From Candidatus Obscuribacterales bacterium (GTDB lineage: Bacteria > Cyanobacteriota > Vampirovibrionia > Obscuribacterales > Obscuribacteraceae), in the NCBI GenBank assembly GCA_019745415.1, contig JAIETF010000044.1, positions 1-55,232 of the forward strand: DNA of 55,232 nucleotides, written 5' to 3'. Shown here in pieces: positions 16,253 through 23,604 of the stretch. A program made the translations under genes and the position numbers. The first letter of the stretch is position 1; each line of letters begins with the position of its first letter. The notes beneath the pieces were generated by a model that worked only from the letters and a program-made list of their open reading frames with translations, was not told the origin of the DNA and searched no databases.

Positions 16253-17509
16253 ATGACTAAAGAGCGAGTAGTCGTAACCGGGCTCGGAGTTGTTTCCGCC
16301 GTGGGAGTCGGCATCCAGGATTTTTGGCAGGGCATAGTGCAAGGCAAGTCCGGCGTCAAGCTGGTGCAACGTATTCCTGTTGAACTGCGTCCCTCTTGCA
16401 AGATAGCTGCTGAAATGCTCGACTTTGATCCGTCGAAATTCATGGATCATAAAGCAGTGAAGCGAACCGATCGCTTTATTCAATTCGCCATTGCCGCTGC
16501 GAAATTGGCTGTAGAAGATGCCAAGCTCGATATGTCTAAAGAAAACCCGGAACGGGTTGGCACCTCTGTGGGTTCGGCGGCCGGTGGTTTTCAGACCATC
16601 GAAGATCAATACAAAGTTTTGCTGGACAAAGGTCCTGACCGTTGTTCGCCCTTTACTGTGCCCATGCTTATAGTCAATATGGCAGCCGGTTGGGTCTCAA
16701 TGCTAAACAATGCCAAGGGACCGAATACCTGCACTGTCACTGCCTGTGCTACATCTTCGAATTCTATAGGCGATGCATACCGCATCATCGAAAGAGGCGA
16801 AGCCGACATAATGCTGGCGGGAGGTTCGGAAGCACCGATCGCAGCTCTCGTTATGGCCGGGTTTGCCTCTGCCCGCACTTTGAGCACCCGCAATCATGAA
16901 CCGGAAAAAGCCAGTCGTCCTTTCGACAAAGACAGAGACGGCTTTGTCATGGGCGAAGGTGGTGCTATTTTGATATTAGAATCGCTCAGTCATGCCCTCG
17001 CCCGTGGTGCTCATATTTATGCCGAGCTGGTCGGCTTTGGTAGCACCGGTGATGCATATGACATAGTGCAACCCTGCGCCGACGGCGCCGGAGCCGCAAG
17101 AGCCATGCAGGCCGCCCTAGACCAAGCCGGACTAAAACCTGAGGCAGTCGACTACATAAATGCCCACGGCACCTCGACGCCGCTTGGCGATAAGGCTGAA
17201 ACTAATGCGATCAAGCGCGTCTTCGGCGAGCATGCCACTTCGCATAAATTGGCTGTCTCGTCAACCAAATCGATGACCGGTCACCTACTTGGTGCAGCCG
17301 GCGCTCTGGAAGCAGCTGTTTCAATTATGGCTATTCAGGAATCTATATTGCCGCCCACAATCAACTTAGAAAATCCCGATCCGGATTGCGATCTCAATTA
17401 CGTTCCCAATAAAGCTGTCCACAATGCCTCGATAGATATCTCAATGTCTAACAGTTTCGGTTTCGGTGGGCATAACTGCTCTTTGATTTTCAAACGGTTC
17501 AAGCAATAA
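16253..17509 (+). CDS. fabF: 3-oxoacyl-ACP synthase II
   Basis: Condensing enzyme that extends acyl-ACP with malonyl-ACP. The Cys-His-His triad is Cys165 (in TACATSSNSIGDAYR), His305 (NAHGTSTPLGD) and His344 (KSMTGHLLGAAGALE). The C-terminal NSFGFGGHNCSLIF signature is present. Length is 418 residues, normal for FabF. It lies 104 bases after acpP and 12 bases before gatA. It could in principle be a FabB, but the length and the position beside acpP favour FabF. Confidence 0.95.
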   Translation: MTKERVVVTGLGVVSAVGVGIQDFWQGIVQGKSGVKLVQRIPVELRPSCKIAAEMLDFDPSKFMDHKAVKRTDRFIQFAIAAAKLAVEDAKLDMSKENPERVGTSVGSAAGGFQTIEDQYKVLLDKGPDRCSPFTVPMLIVNMAAGWVSMLNNAKGPNTCTVTACATSSNSIGDAYRIIERGEADIMLAGGSEAPIAALVMAGFASARTLSTRNHEPEKASRPFDKDRDGFVMGEGGAILILESLSHALARGAHIYAELVGFGSTGDAYDIVQPCADGAGAARAMQAALDQAGLKPEAVDYINAHGTSTPLGDKAETNAIKRVFGEHATSHKLAVSSTKSMTGHLLGAAGALEAAVSIMAIQESILPPTINLENPDPDCDLNYVPNKAVHNASIDISMSNSFGFGGHNCSLIFKRFKQ

Positions 17510-17521
17510 AACAGGTGTCGA

Positions 17522-19141
17522 ATGTCTAGCGAGAAAGAACTTGTCGGCGCTTCAATAAAAAGCCTGCAAGACCTCATAGCTAAGCGAAAAGTCTCAGCGC
17601 TTGAAATTACCAAGGCGCACATCGCACATATAGAAGCCCACGAAAATGAAGTAGGCGCCTTCCTTGAAAATAATTTTGAACTGTCTCTCAAAAGAGCGGC
17701 CGAGCAAGATGCCTCGATGGCTTCCGGTGAGGCGCCGCCTATTCTAGCCGGCATTCCGATAGCTCTGAAAGACAATATGTGCGAACCTGGTTTTCACACC
17801 ACCTGTGGTAGCAAGATTTTGTCCGGCTTCTCGAGCCCTTATCGCGGCACCGCCGCCCAGAAATTGTATGAAGCCGGCGCCATCGTCTTGGGCAAAACCA
17901 ACCTGGACGAATTTGCCATGGGCTCATCAACCGAGCATTCAGCTTACAAGCAAACACGCAATCCCATTAACTTAGAATACGTCCCTGGAGGCAGTTCAGG
18001 CGGTTCTGCCGCAGCGGTTAAGGCTGGCTTCTGCACAGCTTCTCTGGGTTCAGACACCGGCGGCTCAATTAGACAACCAGCGGCCTTTTGCGGATTGGTG
18101 GGCATGAAACCAACCTACGGTACTGTTTCACGCTTTGGTCTGGTAGCCTATGCCTCCAGTCTTGATCAGATTGGTCCCTTCGCTCGCTCTGTCGAAGATT
18201 GCGCCACTATGGTCAGCCTCATTCAAGGCTTTGATCCTAAAGATTCAACCAGCTTGAACCCTGCTTATCGAGACAAAAACACTCGCGAGCCTGTAAACGC
18301 AGCCTTTGTCGCCAAGTTAGCCGCTAGTTCTTCTGAAGAGAAACTGAAGGGTCTAAAAATTGGTTTAATCAAAGAGCTGATGGGTGAAGGCATCGATGCC
18401 AGTGTCGGTCAATCTGTCAGGCAGGCGGCAGAACGTCTAAGCCAGGCTGGAGCTCTTGTAGAAGAAGTATCCCTGCCCCATGTGCGGTATGCCTTGCCGG
18501 TCTATTACATCGTCGCTACTGCCGAAGCCTCGGCCAATTTGGCGCGCTTTGACGGCGTGCGCTACGGGCACCGCAATCTTGATGCCGAAGAACTCCACGC
18601 CATGTATTATGCGACCAGGGGCGAGGGCTTTGGTGCCGAGGTGAAAAGACGCATAATGCTTGGTACTTATGCGCTCAGTACCGGTTATTACGATGCCTAT
18701 TACAAGAAGGCACAACAGGTGAGAAGGCTAATCACAAACGACTTCAATAAGCTTTTCGAGACCTATGACCTTCTTATCTCGCCGACTGCGCCGACGACCG
18801 CCTTCAAACTCGGCGAGAAGACTAGCGATCCGCTGCAGATGTACATGTCTGATATTGCCTCTATTCCAGCTAATCTAGCCGGTCTGCCTGCTATATCTCT
18901 GCCCTGCGGCGTCACTGCTGAAGTGTCTACGGGAACCTCTTTGGAAACCTCTTTGGGAGCCTCTTTGGGAACCTCTAAAGAAGTCTCTTCAGGAACAGGT
19001 GCCGCGATGCCTATCGGTTTACAAATGTTGGGGGCACCGCTTAGTGATGGCACTCTCTTGAGAGCAGCCCATGGACTGGAAGGCCTGCTCAACCTTGAGA
19101 TCGACAGTCTCTTTCTCAAGACAAAAATTAAGAGCAGTTAG
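17522..19141 (+). CDS. gatA: Glutamyl-tRNA(Gln) amidotransferase subunit A with low-complexity insertion
   Basis: Amidase subunit that frees ammonia from glutamine so GatB can convert Glu-tRNA(Gln) to Gln-tRNA(Gln). The amidase-signature triad is Lys83 (GIPIALKDNM), Ser158 (PGGSSGGSAAA) and Ser182 (GSDTGGSIRQP). Spacing of 75 and 24 matches known GatA proteins. At 539 residues it is about 50 longer than usual. Much of the excess is a Thr/Ser/Gly/Leu-rich loop near residues 465-490, between ISLPCG and PIGLQMLG, encoded by 12-bp tandem repeats. It follows fabF by 12 bases, so it is likely co-transcribed. GatB and GatC are not in the window. Confidence 0.94.
   Translation: MSSEKELVGASIKSLQDLIAKRKVSALEITKAHIAHIEAHENEVGAFLENNFELSLKRAAEQDASMASGEAPPILAGIPIALKDNMCEPGFHTTCGSKILSGFSSPYRGTAAQKLYEAGAIVLGKTNLDEFAMGSSTEHSAYKQTRNPINLEYVPGGSSGGSAAAVKAGFCTASLGSDTGGSIRQPAAFCGLVGMKPTYGTVSRFGLVAYASSLDQIGPFARSVEDCATMVSLIQGFDPKDSTSLNPAYRDKNTREPVNAAFVAKLAASSSEEKLKGLKIGLIKELMGEGIDASVGQSVRQAAERLSQAGALVEEVSLPHVRYALPVYYIVATAEASANLARFDGVRYGHRNLDAEELHAMYYATRGEGFGAEVKRRIMLGTYALSTGYYDAYYKKAQQVRRLITNDFNKLFETYDLLISPTAPTTAFKLGEKTSDPLQMYMSDIASIPANLAGLPAISLPCGVTAEVSTGTSLETSLGASLGTSKEVSSGTGAAMPIGLQMLGAPLSDGTLLRAAHGLEGLLNLEIDSLFLKTKIKSS
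18932..18979 (+). repeat. 12-bp tandem repeat inside gatA
   Basis: Four units, GGAACCTCTTTG, GAAACCTCTTTG, GGAGCCTCTTTG and GGAACCTCTAAA, encode GTSL-like tetrapeptides in GatA. Read on the other strand the units are AAAGAGGNTNCC, which would encode KEVP/KEAP/KEVS, the same tetrapeptides used by the repeat in the WG-repeat gene at 39917-40048. Confidence 0.85.
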
Positions 19142-19275
19142 TCTCTCTCTTAATAACCTGCCTTAGAATAGTCTTTCTGAAGCCAAGGAATCTTTTGCCC
19201 TGGTTCTGCGTCACTATAAAGCTAGAGGCGGCAAAGCCAAGCCGATGACAGGTCGGAAACTGGGAGGACCAAAAC

Positions 19276-19809
19276 ATGTTGCAAAAAAAGAGATCCGTCG
19301 AACTCAATTCAGTTAACCGTAGCAATTATTGTTTACCGATTTTGCCTGGCTTGGCGAGATCGGCTGGATTGGCTCGATTTTTGACATTCTCAGCTCTTTT
19401 GCCGTCTCTTTCCTTAGTCTCGATTGCGGTGAATCCTGCCTATTGCGGCACCAATGACTTTTTCGGTAATAGCATACCGACAGTGGGCGACCCCTCAGGT
19501 TCGACTAGACCAGCGGCTTCCTCTTCTTCTTCACCTTCTGAAATTAGTTCTTCACCAAGTGCCTCTGAGTTTACTGATGACGAAAAGCGCATGCAGAAGA
19601 AATACAAATTAGCCATCAAGCACGCTCAAACCTTGATTGCTAAAGCCGACAAAATGATCAAAGACGGCGAAGCAAGAAAGGACAACAAACTCCTCAAGAA
19701 GGGGCAAGTTCTTAAGGGTGTTGGCGAGAGAGCGCTCGAGAACCTTAAGACAAACAACCCGCTTCCGGGTCAGTCGCTACAGGCTAGTCCGGAAGAGGCT
19801 AAACAGTAA
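19276..19809 (+). CDS. Small secreted or anchored Ser/Lys-rich protein
   Basis: 177 residues of no family I recognise. A long N-terminal region with a hydrophobic stretch (about 33-52, [18 protein letters not shown]) ends near NPAYCG and looks like a signal peptide or anchor. A Ser/Pro linker (about 72-97) follows. The C-terminal 80 residues are Lys-rich and helical ([39 protein letters not shown]). The ATG at 19276 has GGGAGG 8 bases upstream. It ends 3 bases before cysK on the same strand, so the two are probably co-transcribed. Confidence 0.7.
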   Translation: MLQKKRSVELNSVNRSNYCLPILPGLARSAGLARFLTFSALLPSLSLVSIAVNPAYCGTNDFFGNSIPTVGDPSGSTRPAASSSSSPSEISSSPSASEFTDDEKRMQKKYKLAIKHAQTLIAKADKMIKDGEARKDNKLLKKGQVLKGVGERALENLKTNNPLPGQSLQASPEEAKQ

Positions 19810-19811
19810 GT

Positions 19812-20762
19812 ATGCCTTTACAAACAAGTATTTCATCTGCCGTCGGCAATACGCCTTTGATTCGCCTCAATAGACTGGCTCTTGGTCTGGAAGCAGAAGT
19901 CTACGTAAAAGTGGAATCGATGAATCCACTTGGTTCGGTGAAGGACAGAATAGGCATCTCTATGATCGAAGATGCTGAAAAACGCGGACTGATTGAACCG
20001 GGCAAGACGGTCCTTGTTGAGCCTACTTCCGGCAATACCGGCATAGCTCTGGCATTCGTAGCAGCAGCACGAGGCTATAAACTGATAATAGCAATGCCTG
20101 AAACCATGTCCCAGGAGCGGCGCCGGATGCTCAAGGTCCTCGGAGCCGAATTGATTCTAACGCCAGGACCGGAAGGCATGAAAGGTGCGGTGGCAAAAGC
20201 AGAAGCAATCGTAAAAGAGCGTCCCAATTCATTCATGCTGCAGCAATTCGATAATCCGGCTAATCCTAAGGCTCATTACGAGAATACTGGACCAGAAATT
20301 TGGAAAGATCTCGAAGGGCGAGTGGACATTCTTGTTGCAGGAGTCGGCACGGGTGGCACTATCAGTGGTGCTGGACGCTTCCTCAAGGAAAGAAACCCCA
20401 AGATTAAGGTGATCGCTGTAGAACCTGCAGATAGCCCAGTAATTAGCCAAAAACTAGCAAACAAACCCTTGCAGCCTGCACCCCATAAGATTCAAGGAAT
20501 CGGTGCAGGCTTTATTCCTGGTGTATTGAATCTTGACCTTATCGATGAAGTGTTCCATGTCACAAACGATGAAGCCTTAGAGATGGGACGATGGCTGCCA
20601 ACACAAGAAGGAATACTCGCCGGTATATCCAGCGGTGCAAACGTACATGCCGCACTATGTATTGCCAAACGCCCAGAGAACAAAGGTCTCAAGATAGTCA
20701 CCTTCGTTTGCAGCACTGGTGAAAGATATTTTTCGACGGCTCTTTTTGAAGATATCATCTAG
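19812..20762 (+). CDS. cysK: Cysteine synthase (O-acetylserine sulfhydrylase)
   Basis: PLP enzyme that makes cysteine from O-acetylserine and sulfide. The cofactor lysine is Lys44 (GSVKDRIG). The substrate loop [11 protein letters not shown] is near 73-83 and the phosphate-binding loop [10 protein letters not shown] near 178. Length is 316 residues, normal for CysK/Cys[22 protein letters not shown] and the downstream [12 protein letters not shown] favour CysK over CysM or cystathionine beta-synthase. It follows the small secreted gene by 2 bases and meets the zinc-ribbon gene tail to tail 25 bases on. Confidence 0.94.
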   Translation: MPLQTSISSAVGNTPLIRLNRLALGLEAEVYVKVESMNPLGSVKDRIGISMIEDAEKRGLIEPGKTVLVEPTSGNTGIALAFVAAARGYKLIIAMPETMSQERRRMLKVLGAELILTPGPEGMKGAVAKAEAIVKERPNSFMLQQFDNPANPKAHYENTGPEIWKDLEGRVDILVAGVGTGGTISGAGRFLKERNPKIKVIAVEPADSPVISQKLANKPLQPAPHKIQGIGAGFIPGVLNLDLIDEVFHVTNDEALEMGRWLPTQEGILAGISSGANVHAALCIAKRPENKGLKIVTFVCSTGERYFSTALFEDII

Positions 20763-20787
20763 TTTCGCGCTGGTTGTTGATCTAGTA

Positions 20788-22251
20788 CTAGACCTGAATG
20801 AACGCAGGCGAGACAGTTGCGCGCAACAGGGGCGAACCTAAATAGCCGTGAGATAAGCAAACATCAAATAGGTTATTCTTGCAGGCTTCCCTGCTATCCA
20901 GAGTCAATGAACCGCCAAAATCTTCTACTAATGAAGAAGTTGGTTTCTCAGTATTTTCTATGGTTTCTATGAAATTAAGCGAAAAATTGACCAGAAGTTG
21001 AATATGCTTTCTCGCTGAGCCAATTCCTAGCGTTTTCAAGATCGATATCAAACTCCGGGTCTTTCGGAATAGTTCGTTAGCAACGGCCGCTCCATTAGCA
21101 GTGGTGCATAGAGTGCAGTCAACAGCGTCGCAGCGAGAGCCACCAAACGGACTCAAGTCCTTCCGCTCTCTTTTGGTCTTTCGTGCTTTTGCAATCTGCC
21201 ACATCGGCAAATTGCGAAGGTGTCCCTCCTCTTCTAGCGTTTCGAAAGCTATCTTCTCGGATTTTCCGCGCACTATGAACTCTTGCCAAAGAAGTTTTGC
21301 TGATTCGCTATCGATCAATTCCCACCAGTATCTTTCAGCATTATTGGAATTAGAACCATTCGATGAACTTGAAAGCTTTGCGATTTTGAACTGTCTTTTT
21401 GCTTCCCTTAGTACAAATCTGCCCCCTGGTTTAAGCTCAATCTCGCCGCTCAGCTCCAGCTCAATTAGAGAGTCATATACTTGAGAAAGACTCAGTCCAG
21501 CGAATGCAGCTATTTCGTCTATTGTCATTGAACCATGATTGAGGCTTGAGAGAACCAGTGAATCCGTTTCCGAGAGACTTTGAAAATCTTGCGGTTCATC
21601 CTGGCTATCTATCAAAGCTGGATCTGCAATGCCGTCAGAGTCCTTTGAACTTGTGGTGTTAGATTCAGGGCTATCGAAGGCTTGTTCTTCCCTATCTTTT
21701 CCTGTTGAATTGAGATCTTCGAAATATGGCGCCATCAGCCGGTTCGTCATCATGCTCCTTCTATCAAATAGTTCTATAAAGTGGACTGTGCTGACAGGCA
21801 GGCGAGAATCGACATTTTCAGAGCAATAGAGGTCAATTGCTCCTTTTACGCTCTTTACTATGTGCAGAGCTGATGACTGGGCTATCTGCAGAAATCTTGC
21901 AAATGTCGTAGAGCAAATCAGTGCACCATTTTCACTGAACCAAATAGCCGCGAACCATGCTCGTAGTTTTCTGACTCTGTGAAAAAAGGTGCCTGCCGTG
22001 ACGGATGAATGCATATGGCATTCACTGCAACGAAATTTCCGTTTCCCAGCCTTGATTTCAATATTATCGTTGTGGCAGTTTCTGCAGAACAGTAGCTTTC
22101 GCTCCTTTAGAAGGACGAGTAGTCTGCACCAGCAACTATCCTCAGTGGGGAATAGCTTCTCAAAATGCATCCAAAGATCTTGAAGGATCGCGCCATAGGC
22201 TTCTCTATATTGGTTCTTGCTTAAACCTAAGTCCGCAGGGCTCTTTAGCAT
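20788..22251 (-). CDS. IS1595-type zinc ribbon fused to DprA-type winged helix, unknown function
   Basis: 487 residues. About 54-92 is a zinc ribbon (Cys56, Cys59, Cys75, Cys78) followed by SSVTAGTFFH and LRAWFAAIWF, the N-terminal pattern of IS1595/ISXO2-type transposases. The DDE nuclease domain that should follow is absent. Instead there is an acidic linker (about 180-230) and then a winged helix (about 230-282: MTIDEIAAFAGLSLSQVYD, LELSGEIELKPGGRFVL) resembling the C-terminal domain of DprA. The last 200 residues hold CDAVDCTLC (374-382) and helical sequence I do not recognise. GGAG lies 8 bases before the ATG. It is probably a DNA-binding protein derived from a transposase, not an active one. 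A member of the palindrome family lies 72 bases upstream of its start. Confidence 0.6.
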   Translation of the reverse strand: MLKSPADLGLSKNQYREAYGAILQDLWMHFEKLFPTEDSCWCRLLVLLKERKLLFCRNCHNDNIEIKAGKRKFRCSECHMHSSVTAGTFFHRVRKLRAWFAAIWFSENGALICSTTFARFLQIAQSSALHIVKSVKGAIDLYCSENVDSRLPVSTVHFIELFDRRSMMTNRLMAPYFEDLNSTGKDREEQAFDSPESNTTSSKDSDGIADPALIDSQDEPQDFQSLSETDSLVLSSLNHGSMTIDEIAAFAGLSLSQVYDSLIELELSGEIELKPGGRFVLREAKRQFKIAKLSSSSNGSNSNNAERYWWELIDSESAKLLWQEFIVRGKSEKIAFETLEEEGHLRNLPMWQIAKARKTKRERKDLSPFGGSRCDAVDCTLCTTANGAAVANELFRKTRSLISILKTLGIGSARKHIQLLVNFSLNFIETIENTEKPTSSLVEDFGGSLTLDSREACKNNLFDVCLSHGYLGSPLLRATVSPAFIQV

Positions 22252-22286
22252 AGTGCAGCTCCAAATAGGGTCTAGATATATAGACG

Positions 22287-22334
22287 TAATTTGGCTAGAA
22301 AAAGTTCAAAGGTTTGCATTAATTTGGCTAAAAA
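22287..22334. repeat. Direct repeat of the palindrome left arm
   Basis: TAATTTGGCTAGAAA (22287-22301) is repeated as TAATTTGGCTAAAAA (22320-22334), 33 bases later. The second copy is the left arm of the palindrome at 22323-22356. The spacing is about three helical turns, so the first copy could be a half-site on the same DNA face. Confidence 0.65.
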
Positions 22335-22356
22335 CCGATATCGGTTTATAGCCAAA
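22323..22356. repeat. Dispersed palindrome, copy 2 (divergent control region)
   Basis: A 34-base inverted repeat is centred between 22339 and 22340, with core AAACCGATATCGGTTT and arms TTTGGCTA and TAGCCAAA. Only the A22331/A22348 pair is mismatched. It lies between the divergent genes at 20788-22251 and 22488-23480, a good position for an operator. Confidence 0.85.
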
Positions 22357-22487
22357 AACTTAATTCTCTTCGCAAAAAGCAGAACAGCTCTTTGACTTTT
22401 GTTCCGCTTACAGTAGCCACTGGATGATTGCCAGAAATGCTAACCTATTAATTGGAAGTCAATAGATTTTCTTTAGGGAGATTACTT

Positions 22488-23480
22488 TTGGCGGCGCGTT
22501 CAATACTAGATGTCCTTACCCTCGTCAATGAGCGGAATTGGCTCAAGCCTCAGAATCGTATGAGGGTAAGGCTCTGGATCCTGCCGTCGATAATTATTCT
22601 GATGACTAATTTGAGTATAGAAGAGTCACCATGTCTTTCTCGTCCCATTGCGATACCTAGACGAGAAAATGCGAGAAAAATTGAGCCAATAGAAGCCTTA
22701 GGTAAAGGAGTTAATCGAGAGGTTGGGGATAAGACTTATATAGCTTTGACACAGCGGAGTGAACTTTTAGGTGACTATCTTCTATGTCTTAACGATGACT
22801 CTTTTCTTCTAAGAATCAAGGACACTGGCGTCAGTCTCTCCTACAAAGAAGGTTGGCGTGCAGTCAAGATCTTTAACGAACACAGCCGCAAGGTTTCTAG
22901 TCTAGAGATCGGCAAGACAGGTCATGTATCTAATCCGTTTACCAAGGCTAGTATGTTGCTAACTGGGTTGAGCTTCAGTGGCGTTGAATATGGACCAGAA
23001 ACAAAACTCCCAGATGCAGAAGAGGCTTCAAAGAGAAAGAAACTCAATCTGCCGAATTATTTTCATTTGGTTTGTTTTGATACTACAAAGGCATTTCAGC
23101 TAGCACAGAATGAGAGGAAGAAGAGACATGAGATCTACTCCTCGTCGCCAATAAGTGCCAGAGTAGTAGTTTTGACAAATTGCTTCAAGAGTTCAGTGAA
23201 AAATGAGAGGGCGCTGGAGCTTCTGGGGCAAGTTCAAGATATAGATACCACCTTCATTGAGGACAACAAACGACACAGAAAAGGTGTTCCCTTGCAGATT
23301 GACTATCAAAATGTAGGTGGAGATAAGAGAAATTACCTATCGACCTATCGAGTGTCGATACAGAAAGGAACTTTCGAAATTGAGCCGGCTAAAGACTTTA
23401 CTGTGGCAAAAAATGCCAATGAGGTTATTCAGAATTCAGGCTCCGGGGATGCCATTGAGCTTATGATTCTGGACCACTGA
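22488..23480 (+). CDS. Unknown protein, possibly membrane-anchored
   Basis: 330 residues from the TTG at 22488, chosen because AGGGAG lies 7 bases upstream; a TTG at 22452 in the same frame has no ribosome site. A hydrophobic stretch (about 31-43, LWILPSIIILMTN) may anchor the N-terminus. The rest is a mixed alpha/beta sequence with many Lys and Arg. I recognise no family or catalytic motif. Its DNA is visibly richer in A and T than that of neighbouring housekeeping genes. It is transcribed away from the zinc-ribbon/winged-helix gene, with a palindrome between, so the pair could form a regulator-target unit. Confidence 0.6.
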   Translation: MAARSILDVLTLVNERNWLKPQNRMRVRLWILPSIIILMTNLSIEESPCLSRPIAIPRRENARKIEPIEALGKGVNREVGDKTYIALTQRSELLGDYLLCLNDDSFLLRIKDTGVSLSYKEGWRAVKIFNEHSRKVSSLEIGKTGHVSNPFTKASMLLTGLSFSGVEYGPETKLPDAEEASKRKKLNLPNYFHLVCFDTTKAFQLAQNERKKRHEIYSSSPISARVVVLTNCFKSSVKNERALELLGQVQDIDTTFIEDNKRHRKGVPLQIDYQNVGGDKRNYLSTYRVSIQKGTFEIEPAKDFTVAKNANEVIQNSGSGDAIELMILDH

Positions 23481-23604
23481 TGGAAAATACAAGATTGCGG
23501 GGTTTCAAGCTATTGGCTGCATGTTCGGAAACAACTATAGAGATATCTTGAGACAATCAATTAAAAGTCTACAAATAGGGTGCTCAGAGCCTCAAGAAGC
23601 TGGA

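Noticed and set aside
18763..19119. Antisense open frame over gatA encoding a KEVP/KEAP repeat.
   Set aside because: It is a mirror of the repeat-bearing part of gatA with no start signal. I keep only the DNA-level similarity to the WG-gene repeat as an observation.
20788..22251. A complete IS1595-family insertion sequence.
   Set aside because: The zinc ribbon is there, but no DDE nuclease domain, no terminal inverted repeats and no target duplication could be found around the gene.
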